37,126 bases of DNA from Bacteroidota bacterium (GTDB lineage Bacteria; Bacteroidota; Bacteroidia; Chitinophagales; Chitinophagaceae), in contig CANKWR010000014.1 in the NCBI GenBank assembly GCA_947487525.1, positions 1-37,126 of the forward strand, given 5' to 3'. Position numbers and translations under genes: made by a program. Each line of letters opens with the position of its first letter. The stretch's first letter is position 1. The notes below the pieces were generated by a model. The model saw only the letters and a program-made list of their open reading frames with translations. It was not told the origin of the DNA and made no database searches. Below are positions 1 through 8,326 of this stretch, one piece after another.

Positions 1-112
1 CTTGTCTTTGCTTAAAGCGAGGGTTCTTTTTGTTGATTACAAATAATACGCCTTTACGCTTTACGATTTTGCAATCGGCACTACGTTTTTTGATAGATGC
101 TCTAACTTTCAT
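1..112 (-). CDS. rpmJ: 50S ribosomal protein L36, 3' end cut by window edge
   Basis: The frame starts at an ATG at 112-110 and reads [20 protein letters not shown] and on to [11 protein letters not shown] before leaving the window one residue or so before the expected stop. This is the short, basic zinc-ribbon-type L36 of the large ribosomal subunit, a family of about 38 residues. Cys14 is present. It lies 30 bp downstream of infA on the same strand, the usual infA-rpmJ order, so the rest of the operon (typically rpsM, rpsK, rpsD) is expected beyond the left edge. It is missing from an ORF list with a length cut-off because it is so short. Confidence 0.95.
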   Translation of the reverse strand, partial: MKVRASIKKRSADCKIVKRKGVLFVINKKNPRFKQRQ

Positions 113-142
113 CTTTTTGTTTTTAAAATATTAATTCTATTC

Positions 143-361
143 TTACTTATGTCTAAAAATAATTCTTCCCCTTGTTAAGTCATATGGACTCATCTCCACA
201 CCTACTTTATCACCTGGCAAAATTCTGATGTAGTGCATACGCATCTTACCAGAAATTGTTGCTAAGATTTCATGACCATTTTCAAGCTTTACTCTGAACA
301 TAGCATTGCTCAGTGCTTCAATAATTACTCCATCTTGTTTAATCAGCGGTTGTTTTGACAT
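143..361 (-). CDS. infA: translation initiation factor IF-1
   Basis: The protein has 72 residues, exactly the usual IF-1 length, and is a single S1-like OB fold. It has the typical stretches [20 protein letters not shown] and [20 protein letters not shown]-1 binds the A site of the 30S subunit during initiation. It is followed at 30 bp by rpmJ. A TAnnTTTG element lies about 17 bp upstream of the ATG, so the gene seems to head its own transcript. In many bacteria secY and map precede infA; here the gene upstream is an unrelated membrane protein, so the ribosomal cluster is split at this point. Confidence 0.98.
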   Translation of the reverse strand: MSKQPLIKQDGVIIEALSNAMFRVKLENGHEILATISGKMRMHYIRILPGDKVGVEMSPYDLTRGRIIFRHK

Positions 362-377
362 ACTTATTTTGGGGTTG

Positions 378-385
378 CAAAGATA
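378..385 (-). promoter_or_regulatory. -7 promoter element of infA
   Basis: On the minus strand the element reads TATCTTTG, matching the Bacteroidota consensus TAnnTTTG, and is followed by CAACCC. It sits 16 bp before the infA start codon. The -33 region is only a T-rich run. The same 14 bases TATCTTTGCAACCC occur in the tRNA-Asp promoter at 13465-13478. Confidence 0.65.
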
Positions 386-437
386 CGGAAATGAATGGAA
401 TTAAGAAAAATAAACCGCGAAATATTGAAAATTCGCT

Positions 438-473
438 AAAATAAAGGGGAAAGCCATGCTCTCCCCTTATTTT
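438..473 (-). terminator. terminator downstream of the four-helix membrane protein gene
   Basis: The arms AAAATAAAGGGGA (438-450) and TCCCCTTATTTT (462-473) pair with one bulged A, with an 11-base loop. On the minus strand the GC stem is followed by a TTTATTTTAG run. The hairpin lies just past the stop of the 499-936 gene and upstream of the infA promoter. Confidence 0.6.
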
Positions 474-498
474 ATATTGAAAACCAATTAGTTATACA

Positions 499-936
499 CT
501 AGTGTCCTCCTGGATACCAAGGTCTTGCGATTCCTTCTCTAAAAGGCCAAGGAATGGCAGCCACAATCAACAATAAGGCAAGGATGTACAATAGTAAAGT
601 GGTTTTAGGCGAACCTCCTTTTTTGTATTTAACATGCCCAATGGTAATAAGTACAATGGCAAGGAGCATGGATCCAATATGCTCTACCGCCCAAAAACGG
701 GCTAATTTATCCTTCATGGCCTCGGCCATGCCCATGGTTTTGATAAAATAGAAGCCTATAGGACCAAAAAAGTACTGATACAATCCCAATACCAAAGTGG
801 TGTGGGCACTGATTAACAATACCTTACTTGCTTTTAATGCATCCTGTTGTAAAAATAATTTGATAATTGCCCAAAATAAAGCAATGAGCACCACCCATCT
901 TAATAGGTTATGTAAATGAACTAAACCTGTTGTCAT
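499..936 (-). CDS. four-helix membrane protein with helix histidines (cytochrome-b-like)
   Basis: The protein has 145 residues and about four predicted membrane helices (roughly 13-29, 39-57, 84-101 and 112-130). Histidines recur near the helices: His7 and His9 in a LVHLHNLLRW start motif, His45, His86 and His101. Such a pattern is compatible with haem ligation, and I recall similar short Bacteroidota proteins being labelled cytochrome b, but no diagnostic motif settles this. It appears to be a single-gene unit: 52 bp separate it from the TolB-like gene upstream, and a terminator follows. The function is not known to me. Confidence 0.75.
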   Translation of the reverse strand: MTTGLVHLHNLLRWVVLIALFWAIIKLFLQQDALKASKVLLISAHTTLVLGLYQYFFGPIGFYFIKTMGMAEAMKDKLARFWAVEHIGSMLLAIVLITIGHVKYKKGGSPKTTLLLYILALLLIVAAIPWPFREGIARPWYPGGH

Positions 937-988
937 AGAAAATTGATTTTAGATTTTCGCTAAAATACAACTTATCTAATGAATATGG

Positions 989-2062
989 TTAATCTACCCA
1001 ATCTGCTACAAACAAATTGGTATCACGGGTGCCCCCATTGTTTCTGTTTGAAGAGAACATGATTCGCTTGCCGTCTGGGCTAAACATCGGAAATGCATCA
1101 AAACCTTTGTCACGACTAATTTTCTCAATATGATTACCCTCTAAATCCATCAAATACATATTAAATGGAAATCCTCGCTTGTACTCATGGTTGCTGCAAA
1201 ATATAATATGCTTGCCGTCTGGGGTAAAATTAGGCGCCCAATTGGCTTGCCCTAAATTCGTTATTTGCTTAGCATCCGACCCGTCGGCATTGGCTACGAA
1301 TACTTCCATATTGGTAGGCGCTACCAAGCCCTCAGTTAATAAAGATTTATAATCCGCAATCTCTGCTGCTGTTTTTGGTCGACTCGCTCTCCATACCATT
1401 TTCTTTCCGTCTGGGCTAAACCAAGCCCCACCATCATATCCTAAGGTATTGGTGACTTTCCTTTCTTTACCCGATGCTAAATCCATCACATATAAATCCA
1501 AATCCCCGTCCTTATCACTGCAGTAAATCATTTTTTTACCATCATAGGACAAAGTAGCTTCTGCATCATAGCCTTTGGCTGTGGTTAATTGTTTTACCAC
1601 CACGCCATTGGTGTCAGCCATAAAAATATCATAGGTATTGTACAAAGGCCAAATATATTTATTGCCATATTTCGCACGATCCACTCCTGGAGGACATTCA
1701 TTGCCGCCCCCTTTGGTGGAAGCATAGATAATGTGTTTGCCATCCTTGGTGAAATAAGAGCAGGTTGTTCTTCCTACTCCACCGCTTATTGATTTATACC
1801 TAAAAGGGGTTGTATTATTCGTTGGAACCCATCCCATAAAAATTTGATCACAGTTAATCCCCTCTTTTGGATTCGCTCTTTGAAATGTAATACGCTTGCT
1901 GTCGAAACTCCAATATGCTTCGGCATTGTCACCACTATTGGTTAATTGTATCACATTTTTAAAATGCGGCTCTCCGGCAAATAAGATAGAATCGCTTTGC
2001 GCGAAAATTTGTGCGCTACATACAAATACGAATAACAATAGGGATAGTTTCTTCATGAACAT
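989..2062 (-). CDS. exported TolB-like PD40 beta-propeller protein
   Basis: The protein has 357 residues with a Sec signal peptide at the N-terminus, probably cleaved after IFAQ near residue 22. The rest consists of PD40/WD40-like repeats with the recurring core FSPDGKKMVW, FTPDGKHIIFCS, FSPDGKRIMFSSNR and LSYDGKKMIYCSDKDGDLDL. About six blades are implied. This is the propeller type found in the C-terminal part of TolB, but no TolB N-terminal domain is present, so it is not TolB itself. It is probably periplasmic or surface-located; the ligand cannot be read from the sequence. It is followed at 52 bp by the membrane protein gene. Confidence 0.85.
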   Translation of the reverse strand: MFMKKLSLLLFVFVCSAQIFAQSDSILFAGEPHFKNVIQLTNSGDNAEAYWSFDSKRITFQRANPKEGINCDQIFMGWVPTNNTTPFRYKSISGGVGRTTCSYFTKDGKHIIYASTKGGGNECPPGVDRAKYGNKYIWPLYNTYDIFMADTNGVVVKQLTTAKGYDAEATLSYDGKKMIYCSDKDGDLDLYVMDLASGKERKVTNTLGYDGGAWFSPDGKKMVWRASRPKTAAEIADYKSLLTEGLVAPTNMEVFVANADGSDAKQITNLGQANWAPNFTPDGKHIIFCSNHEYKRGFPFNMYLMDLEGNHIEKISRDKGFDAFPMFSPDGKRIMFSSNRNNGGTRDTNLFVADWVD

Positions 2063-2074
2063 TTAATTTGGGCG

Positions 2075-2082
2075 CAAAAATA
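2075..2082 (-). promoter_or_regulatory. possible -7 element of the PD40 protein gene
   Basis: On the minus strand the bases read TATTTTTG, a match to TAnnTTTG, 12 bp before the ATG at 2062. No clear TTTG -33 element is seen at the usual distance. Confidence 0.4.
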
Positions 2083-2204
2083 ACTACAAAAACCCTTTAT
2101 CGAACTGAACTTTGTCATGAATATGTCATTAAATAGCCAAAATTTGTTTTGACTTAGAATGAGAATTCATAAAAAATAGGGAACTTTGTCAAAATCATTA
2201 CCTC

Positions 2205-2852
2205 ATGGCCATCATTGCACCCTCCCTTCTCGCTGCCGATTTTTTAAACTTAGGCAAAGCCTGTGAAATGCTCAATGAAAGTGAAGCAGCCTGGTTTCAC
2301 TTGGATGTAATGGACGGAAGTTTTGTTCCCAATATTAGTTATGGTCTTCCAGTGATTGAGCAAATTAAAAAAACAACTACCAAAGTAATGGATGTGCATT
2401 TGATGATTGTGCAACCCGAAAAATATATTGCCGATTTTAAAAAGGCAGGTGCCGATGTATTAACGGTGCATTATGAAGCTTGTCCTCATTTACATAGTAC
2501 CCTGCAACAAATTAAAGCAGCAGGCATGAAAGCAGGGGTAGCACTTAATCCGCATACTTCGGTTGAATTTTTAAAAGAGGTGATTAAGGATATAGACGTG
2601 GTTTGTGTAATGAGTGTGAACCCTGGATTTGGTGGACAAAAATTTATTGAACACACGTACGAAAAAGTGAAAGCCTTAAAACAAATGATTGTAAACGCAG
2701 GCGCTGCTACCCTTATTGAAATTGATGGTGGTGTAACCGAAAACAATGCAGCAGCATTAGTAAAAGCGGGTGCCGATGTATTGGTGGCAGGTACGACTGT
2801 ATTTAAAGCGGCTGACCCTAAAGCCATGATAGTGACGCTTAAGAACGCGTAA
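2205..2852 (+). CDS. rpe: ribulose-phosphate 3-epimerase
   Basis: The 215-residue protein is a full-length TIM barrel of the family that interconverts ribulose 5-phosphate and xylulose 5-phosphate in the pentose phosphate pathway. The signatures are MAIIAPSLLAADF at the start, HLDVMDGSFVPN with the catalytic Asp, DVHLMIVQPEKYI with the metal-binding His, MSVNPGFGGQKFI with the phosphate loop, and EIDGGV with the second catalytic Asp. It is monocistronic as far as can be seen: the upstream gene is divergent, and 159 bp separate it from the next gene. Confidence 0.97.
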   Translation: MAIIAPSLLAADFLNLGKACEMLNESEAAWFHLDVMDGSFVPNISYGLPVIEQIKKTTTKVMDVHLMIVQPEKYIADFKKAGADVLTVHYEACPHLHSTLQQIKAAGMKAGVALNPHTSVEFLKEVIKDIDVVCVMSVNPGFGGQKFIEHTYEKVKALKQMIVNAGAATLIEIDGGVTENNAAALVKAGADVLVAGTTVFKAADPKAMIVTLKNA

Positions 2853-3011
2853 TTAGTGCAGAGGCCAATTCGCGCTGCTCTATAATATACGTATATGAAC
2901 TAAATGTTATCATTTTAGTAATCCACATTTGTGCGTATTTAGCCCTTGAAATTTTGAACTTGCTTTATTAAATTGTGTTAGGATCATTTACAAACTACCT
3001 AACCCTTTAAA

Positions 3012-4001
3012 TTGAATACATTGACTGAAACAATCATCAATTTAGATACCGTAAACCCAATTGAGTTTTTCGGTGTCAACAACTCCAAATTCGACATTTT
3101 AAAAAAGAAGTTTCCACTCTTAAAAATCTTATCCCGCGGCACCCAAATTAAATTAAGTGGTGCACCAGAACAAATTGAACAAGCAAAAGAAAAAATTGAC
3201 CTTATTATCCAGTACATGGAGCGCAATGGACATTTATCTGAAAATTATTTTGAACAAATTTTGGGCGGTGATGATGCAGAGGTGATTGATAACTTTGTAG
3301 ATAAAAACCCCAATGAAGTATTGGTTTTTGGGCCCAACGGTAAAACAGTAAGAGCAAGAACGGCGAATCAGAAAAGAATGGTTAGTGCTATTGATAAAAA
3401 CGACATTGTTTTTGCCATTGGACCAGCAGGTACCGGTAAAACCTACACAGCCGTTGCCTTGGCAGTGCGTGCCTTAAAAAATAAGATTGTAAAAAAGATT
3501 ATTTTAACTCGTCCTGCAGTAGAAGCTGGCGAAAGCCTTGGATTTTTACCAGGCGATTTAAAAGAAAAGATTGACCCCTACTTGCGTCCTTTATATGATG
3601 CATTAGACGATATGATTCCTGCCGATAAGTTGGGTTATTATATGTCTACCCGCACCATTGAAATTGCGCCGCTCGCTTACATGCGTGGACGTACTTTAGA
3701 CAATGCCTTTATTATTTTGGATGAGTCGCAAAATGCGAACGATCTTCAAATTAAAATGTTCCTGACCAGGATTGGTTCCAATGCCAAAGCCATTATTACG
3801 GGTGACCCTACCCAAGTGGATTTACCCAGAAATCAAAGAAGTGGTTTGGAAAAAGCAGTGCGAATTTTAAACAATATTGAAGGTATTGCACATATTGAAT
3901 TAGACGAGGAGGATGTAGTAAGGCATAAATTGGTGAAAGCAATTATTAAGGCCTACGAGAAAGAGAAAGAAAATGAACCAGATGGTTCCTATCATCGCTA
4001 A
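3012..4001 (+). CDS. PhoH family ATPase (YbeZ-like)
   Basis: The 329-residue cytoplasmic P-loop protein has Walker A GPAGTGKT at about residues 137-144, Walker B FIILDES at about 233-239 and the PhoH-typical [19 protein letters not shown]. An N-terminal KH-like segment precedes the ATPase domain. The family is linked to RNA metabolism and ribosome maturation; this is family knowledge. No ATG is available: an in-frame TAA at 3000-3002 leaves only TTG codons at 3012 and 3021, so translation must start at TTG. I kept 3012; a start at 3021 would remove three residues. A strong terminator follows. Confidence 0.93.
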   Translation: MNTLTETIINLDTVNPIEFFGVNNSKFDILKKKFPLLKILSRGTQIKLSGAPEQIEQAKEKIDLIIQYMERNGHLSENYFEQILGGDDAEVIDNFVDKNPNEVLVFGPNGKTVRARTANQKRMVSAIDKNDIVFAIGPAGTGKTYTAVALAVRALKNKIVKKIILTRPAVEAGESLGFLPGDLKEKIDPYLRPLYDALDDMIPADKLGYYMSTRTIEIAPLAYMRGRTLDNAFIILDESQNANDLQIKMFLTRIGSNAKAIITGDPTQVDLPRNQRSGLEKAVRILNNIEGIAHIELDEEDVVRHKLVKAIIKAYEKEKENEPDGSYHR

Positions 4002-4027
4002 TTCACTTTCTTGCAATCATGAAATGT

Positions 4028-4060
4028 AGCGCCCCAGCATTTGTTGGGGCGCTTTTTTTT
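4028..4060 (+). terminator. Rho-independent terminator after the PhoH gene
   Basis: A perfect 9-bp stem, AGCGCCCCA (4028-4036) with TGGGGCGCT (4045-4053), is followed by eight T residues. It lies 27 bp after the PhoH stop codon. Confidence 0.9.
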
Positions 4061-4063
4061 AGA

Positions 4064-4096
4064 TTTGACAGGTATGGCAATAATTTCTTATTTTTA
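4064..4096 (+). promoter_or_regulatory. possible promoter of the carboxylate-amine ligase gene
   Basis: TTTG at 4064-4067 and TATTTTTA at 4089-4096 are separated by 21 bp, close to the Bacteroidota -33/-7 arrangement (consensus TTTG and TAnnTTTG, last base differs). The ATG at 4102 follows after only 5 bp, so the transcript would be nearly leaderless. Confidence 0.4.
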
Positions 4097-4101
4097 TAGC
4101 A

Positions 4102-5201
4102 ATGGCCAACTTGCAACAATTTACAATTGGAGTCGAAGAAGAATACATGATTCTTGACCCTTCCTCGAAGGAATTAAAAAGCCATCAAAAGACCATTGTC
4201 ACGGAGGGAGAAAAGATATTCAAAGACAAAATTAAAGCTGAAATGCACCAAGCAGTGGTGGAAGTGGGTACTGCTGTGTGTAAAATATCGAGGAAGCAAG
4301 GCATGAAATTCGAACCTTAAGAACCGGGGTTTCTGACATTGCTCAAAGTTTAGGGTATAGCATTGGCGCTTCGGGTACCCACCCTTTTAGTTTATGGGAG
4401 CAGCAGTTAATTTCAGATAGTTCAAGGTACCAGGATTTATTGAATGAATTACAACAGGCTGCCCGAAGTAATTTAATTTTTGGTCTTCATGTGCATGTGG
4501 GGATGGAGGACCGTAAAATGGCCATTCATATTGCCAACACGGCTCGGTATTTTTTACCCCATGTTTATGCATTAAGTACGAACTCCCCTTTTTGGGAATC
4601 TCGCAACACGGGTTACAAATCCTACCGCTCAAAAGTATTTGACAAATTTCCAAGAACAGGTATCCCCGATTACTTTGAAAGTATTGAAGCTTATGACAAT
4701 TTTGTGCAGTTGTTGATTAAAACCAATTGCATTGATGATGCTAAAAAAATTTGGTGGGATTTAAGGGTGCACCCAGTGTACAATACCATTGAGTTTAGAA
4801 TTTGTGATGTACCCATGACCATTCAGGAAACCATTACCATTACTGCCTTATTTCAAGCCATTTGCGCAAAAATATATTCGCTACGTCGTCAAAATATTAA
4901 TTTCATTAACTACCAACGTGCTTTAATCAACGAGAACAAATGGCGTGCAAGCCGATATGGTATTGAAGGAAAATTAATTGACTTTGGTAAAGAAAAGGAA
5001 GTCCCTGTAAAGGAACTCATTGACGAACTACTCGAGTTTGTCGATGGTGTATTGGAGGATTTAGGCAGCAGGGCGGATGTTGAAAAAGTACAGGATATTT
5101 TTAAGCAAGGAACAGGTGCCGACAGGCAATTAGCGACCTTCCATACTACGGGTAGTTTAATTGAAGTGGTAAAAACAATTGAAGCTTCTTTTTTAGCGTA
5201 A
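4102..5201 (+). pseudogene. carboxylate-amine ligase (GCS2/YbdK family), interrupted by one frameshift
   Basis: The first frame (4102-4320) begins with MANLQQFTIGVEEEYMILDP, the typical GVEEE opening of glutamate-cysteine ligase type 2 proteins, and runs to VEVGTAVCK, after which it goes out of frame. Read one base back, the sequence continues as NIEEARHEIRTLRTGVSDIA and stays open to 5201, including GLHVHVGMEDR, the NSPFWESRNTGYKSYRS region and WWDLRVHPVYNTIEFRICD. A single extra A in the AAAA run at 4282-4285 would restore a protein of about 366 residues, close to the usual YbdK length. The rest is intact, so this is either a very recent inactivation or a base-calling deletion. Family members have weak glutamate-cysteine ligase activity; the physiological substrate is uncertain. 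Confidence 0.9.
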
Positions 5202-5212
5202 TACCTACTTAA

Positions 5213-5305
5213 GTATAGTATAGTATAGTATAGTATAGTATAGTATAGTATAGTATAGTATAGTATAGTATAGTATAGTATAGTATAGTATAGTATAGTA
5301 TAGTA
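5213..5305. repeat. pentanucleotide tandem repeat, (GTATA) x 18.6
   Basis: Ninety-three bases consist of perfect GTATA units without a single interruption. The array lies between two convergent genes, 11 bp after the stop of the ligase gene and 44 bp from the end of the 5350-6309 gene. It is not in any coding frame. Copy number is likely to vary between strains or to be miscounted in assembly. Confidence 0.97.
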
Positions 5306-5349
5306 ATAATTTAAGCTTGGCTTATTCCTAATTATAATTGTACTAACTC

Positions 5350-6309
5350 CTACTTAACGCCTGTGTTGAAATTGGTTAAGGTAGCGGTAAATAAACCACG
5401 CTCTCTCTTTTTAAATGCAACATCCCAATTCCCTTTGTAGCGTAAAATTTTTGGCACTAACTGTCCATTAAAATAGGTCATTTCCACTTCCATTTCTACA
5501 TTAAAGTCATAGACCCCTGCTTTATAACTTAGCGAGTAATTACGGCCTAGCACTTCCATTGTTTTGGGATTAAACCAGGTAGTCATTTGATCTACTACAA
5601 TATCATTTTTTGAAAAGAAACCTAAGTTTTCTTTTGGCTTGATTTCAAAAACATACACCAATTGACCATGATAATCCACATAGTCTAATTTATAGTCGTA
5701 AAGTGCATGTGCTTTTTCATCGTATAAATCAAGCTTATCTCCTATAAAGGGGATACCGCCTATTTTTTTACCAGGATTAAAAAACAACATTTTCAATTGC
5801 TCCTTATTTTTCTCTAGTCCAGAAGCCCTTACTACTCTTCGCTGCCCTTTAACTGCATTGGTTTCATTGCATACCGTGTCATTTTTCTTTGTAAAAAAAA
5901 GACTTGCATACAGGGATGCTGTTAAATAATTATAGTCCCCATTTGATTTTCGGATATCCCCCACTAAACGCTCCTCCAATACATCCATTGTTCTACAAGT
6001 GCCGAAATGATTTTGTCTGGTTTTACTATCCAAGGATGCAATCATGGCACCTCCCTTATTTTTCATTTCAATATGATTATAGGAAGTATAGCCAATGGTG
6101 CGAAGTGTTTTAAATGCTTTATAAAAACTAATATCCTCTTTAATTCTTTTTAATATTTCCTTGTAATCAAAATTATTGCGCACAATGGCATCGGTAAGCG
6201 TATAGCTAGATCCCACATCATTGAATACGGTATCCTGGGCAAACAAACTGTTGGAACAAAACAACAATACAACTATTGTTAAAGAGGCTATTATTTTAGT
6301 TTTATGCAT
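5350..6309 (-). CDS. exported protein of unknown function
   Basis: The 319-residue protein has a Sec signal peptide (hydrophobic stretch about residues 7-22, cleavage probably after LFAQ). The mature part is mixed alpha/beta, and its C-terminal half is rich in beta-strand-like segments such as DYHGQLVYVFEIKPKENL and YNFNVEMEVEM-like strands. I do not recognise a named domain; it resembles in general style the periplasmic or surface proteins of Bacteroidota. Its ATG overlaps the stop of def by one base (TAATG at 6311-6307), so it is probably translationally coupled to def and the last gene of the ruvX-def unit. Confidence 0.75.
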   Translation of the reverse strand: MHKTKIIASLTIVVLLFCSNSLFAQDTVFNDVGSSYTLTDAIVRNNFDYKEILKRIKEDISFYKAFKTLRTIGYTSYNHIEMKNKGGAMIASLDSKTRQNHFGTCRTMDVLEERLVGDIRKSNGDYNYLTASLYASLFFTKKNDTVCNETNAVKGQRRVVRASGLEKNKEQLKMLFFNPGKKIGGIPFIGDKLDLYDEKAHALYDYKLDYVDYHGQLVYVFEIKPKENLGFFSKNDIVVDQMTTWFNPKTMEVLGRNYSLSYKAGVYDFNVEMEVEMTYFNGQLVPKILRYKGNWDVAFKKRERGLFTATLTNFNTGVK

Positions 6310-6884
6310 TACTTAATTTGAATCATTTTATAATCCACCCTTACTTTCCCTTTGTTGATATCGTTTAATTTTCCTTGTAGCATTTTTCTTCGAAGGGGTT
6401 TGACATAGTCAATAAACAACTTGCCTTCAATATGGTCATACTCATGTAAAATGACCCTCGCTGTCATCCCATTAAAAGTATCAGTATGTGACACGAATTT
6501 TTCATCCATGTATTGCAAGGTAACCGTTTCATGACGGGTTACATCCTCCCTTATTTTAGGAATACTTAAACAACCTTCGTTGTAGGCCCATTCCTTCCCT
6601 GACAATTCCACAATGGTAGGATTAATGAATGCTTTTTTAATTCCTGGTGCATCCGGATACTTCTCGTCCTCCGGCTCGGCATTGGCAAAAATTTGTGTAC
6701 TATCCACAACAAATAAACGAATGTTTTTATTGATTTGCGGAGCTGCCAATCCTATCCCATTGCTTTCATACATCGTTTCCCACATGTCCGCAATCAATCC
6801 ACTTAAATTTGGATAATCCGCATTGATTGGTTCACTTACTTTTCTTAATATAGCTGCTCCATAAGCAACAATAGGTAAAATCAT
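6309..6884 (-). CDS. def: peptide deformylase
   Basis: The 191-residue enzyme removes the formyl group from the initiator methionine of new proteins. All three metal-site motifs are present: GIGLAAPQ at 43-50, EGCLS at 103-107 (with the Cys ligand) and HEYDH at 147-151 (two His ligands and the catalytic Glu). An acidic insertion around residues 68-78 is a small family variation. It follows ruvX at 79 bp and overlaps the next gene by one base. Confidence 0.97.
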   Translation of the reverse strand: MILPIVAYGAAILRKVSEPINADYPNLSGLIADMWETMYESNGIGLAAPQINKNIRLFVVDSTQIFANAEPEDEKYPDAPGIKKAFINPTIVELSGKEWAYNEGCLSIPKIREDVTRHETVTLQYMDEKFVSHTDTFNGMTARVILHEYDHIEGKLFIDYVKPLRRKMLQGKLNDINKGKVRVDYKMIQIK

Positions 6885-6905
6885 ATTTCTACTTTATAAT
6901 ATTTG

Positions 6906-6913
6906 CAAAGGTA
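6906..6913 (-). promoter_or_regulatory. -7 promoter element of def
   Basis: The minus strand reads TACCTTTG followed by CAA, a full match to TAnnTTTG, 21 bp before the def ATG, in the 79-bp gap between ruvX and def. It suggests that def has a promoter of its own as well as possible read-through from ruvX. Confidence 0.55.
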
Positions 6914-6963
6914 GAAATAAATAGGCACAAACGAATGCCTTTAGCATCCAATTAACAAAGGCC

Positions 6964-7377
6964 TTAGGGTCGATTGGTTAAATACTCTTGCAATAGAATG
7001 GTAGCGGCAATTTGATCCACATTTTTCTTGTCCTGACGATCCTTCTTTTTCATCCCCATTTCTACCATGGCCCTTACCGCATTTTTCGAGCTAAAGCGCT
7101 CATCCACCGTTTGAATGGGAATGTTTGGAAACTTTTTTGTCAACTCCACTATGGCTTTTTTAACCAAGGGGGTAGCATGTGTGGGTGTGTCGTCTAAATT
7201 AAGGGGCTCTCCAATTAATATAAGCTCTACTGTTTCTTTTGCAAAATAGGCAGCTAAATAGGTATACAATTCTTTGGTAGCGACTGTGGTTAATGCAGTT
7301 GCAATAATTTGCAAAGGATCGGTTACTGCCAATCCGCATCGCTTTCCACCGTAGTCAATACAAATGATTCTTGCCAA
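6964..7377 (-). CDS. ruvX: Holliday junction resolvase-like protein RuvX/YqgF
   Basis: The 137-residue protein has an RNase H-like fold and full family length. It carries the catalytic Asp in IDYGGKRCGLAVTDP (Asp8), GEPLNLDDTP, the TVDERFSSKNA motif and the C-terminal VDQIAATILLQEYL with the last acidic ligand. The family acts in 16S rRNA 5' processing and may act on branched DNA. It starts 4 bp after the stop of the prenyltransferase gene, so the two are almost certainly co-transcribed. Confidence 0.95.
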   Translation of the reverse strand: MARIICIDYGGKRCGLAVTDPLQIIATALTTVATKELYTYLAAYFAKETVELILIGEPLNLDDTPTHATPLVKKAIVELTKKFPNIPIQTVDERFSSKNAVRAMVEMGMKKKDRQDKKNVDQIAATILLQEYLTNRP

Positions 7378-7381
7378 AATA

Positions 7382-8275
7382 TTAATTTATTTGATAAAAA
7401 CTGGTGATTACAATATCTGCAATAACAAAAATACAAAATACAATACTTGCTACCCCATTCGCGGTCATAAAAGCAATATTCACCTTGCTTAAGTCATTCG
7501 GTTTCACAATACTATGTTGATAAATAAGCATGCCTACAAATATGAGTAGTCCAGCAATATAAAAATAATGGAAGTCCCCTAAAAAGTAGGCTGCAATAAC
7601 AAAGCTTGCAGAAATGACATGCAAGCCTCTAGCAATATTCAAGGCCTTTTCTAATCCCCAAAAACTTGGAATGGAATACAATTGTTGTGATTGATCAAAC
7701 GCTATATCTTGTAATGCATAAATCACATCAAAGCCACTTACCCAAAAAACCACAGCAAAAGAAAACAATAAGGGTACCAAATCAAACACGCCAGTGACTG
7801 CTAAAAATGCGCCAATTGGTGCTAAGGAAAGTCCAACGCCCAATACCAAGTGACATAAAAAAGTGAATCTTTTCGTGTAACTATAAAACAAAATCACAAA
7901 CAAAGCCACGGGAGACAAATAAAAACAAATGGAATTGATAAAAAAAGTAGCCGTAATAAATAAGGCTGCATTGATGATAATAAAAATTAATGCTTTTTCG
8001 GCTTTAATAATTCCTGCAGGAATTTCTCTTATAGCCGTTCTTGGATTGAGTTGATCAAAGTGCCTGTCCAAATAACGGTTAAATGCCATGGCCGCCGACC
8101 TTGCAGTTACCATACAAATGATTACCAAGAAAAACTTAAGTGCAATATTTTCAAATTGTATTTTGTTTTCCGCTAAATATTGCAGCCCTAAGGCAAATCC
8201 AATCAATGCAAAAGGCATCGCAAAAATAGTATGCGAAAATTTCACCAAACTCAAATAATGCTTTACTCCACTCAT
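7382..8275 (-). CDS. ubiA: UbiA-family prenyltransferase (MqnP/4-hydroxybenzoate polyprenyltransferase-like)
   Basis: The 297-residue integral membrane protein has about eight hydrophobic helices. The first Asp-rich motif is NRYLDRHFDQLNPRT with Asn66, Asp70 and Asp74, followed by AIREIPAG; the second is in YALQDIAFDQ near residue 190. These bind the Mg-diphosphate of the polyprenyl donor. The NPRTxxREIPAG context is typical of the UbiA-like subgroup used in menaquinone synthesis by the futalosine route (MqnP). As menaquinone is the usual quinone of Bacteroidota, that is the more likely role, but the substrate cannot be fixed from this window. Confidence 0.88.
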   Translation of the reverse strand: MSGVKHYLSLVKFSHTIFAMPFALIGFALGLQYLAENKIQFENIALKFFLVIICMVTARSAAMAFNRYLDRHFDQLNPRTAIREIPAGIIKAEKALIFIIINAALFITATFFINSICFYLSPVALFVILFYSYTKRFTFLCHLVLGVGLSLAPIGAFLAVTGVFDLVPLLFSFAVVFWVSGFDVIYALQDIAFDQSQQLYSIPSFWGLEKALNIARGLHVISASFVIAAYFLGDFHYFYIAGLLIFVGMLIYQHSIVKPNDLSKVNIAFMTANGVASIVFCIFVIADIVITSFYQIN

Positions 8276-8326
8276 GATTTTCTTTTCTTTACTTTCTTTT
8301 CTTCCTATTCTACAATCTTTATACTG

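Noticed and set aside
2486..2827. 113-codon minus-strand frame inside rpe
   Set aside because: It lies entirely antisense to a clear rpe gene and has no domain features; the same applies to the other long antisense frames in mutS, accA, dapA and the permease gene.
2885..2896. Perfect 12-base palindrome ATATACGTATAT after rpe
   Set aside because: Short AT-rich palindromes arise easily by chance; it is not placed at a promoter that can be recognised.
5213..5305. CRISPR array
   Set aside because: The repeat has a 5-base unit without spacers, and no cas genes are present.
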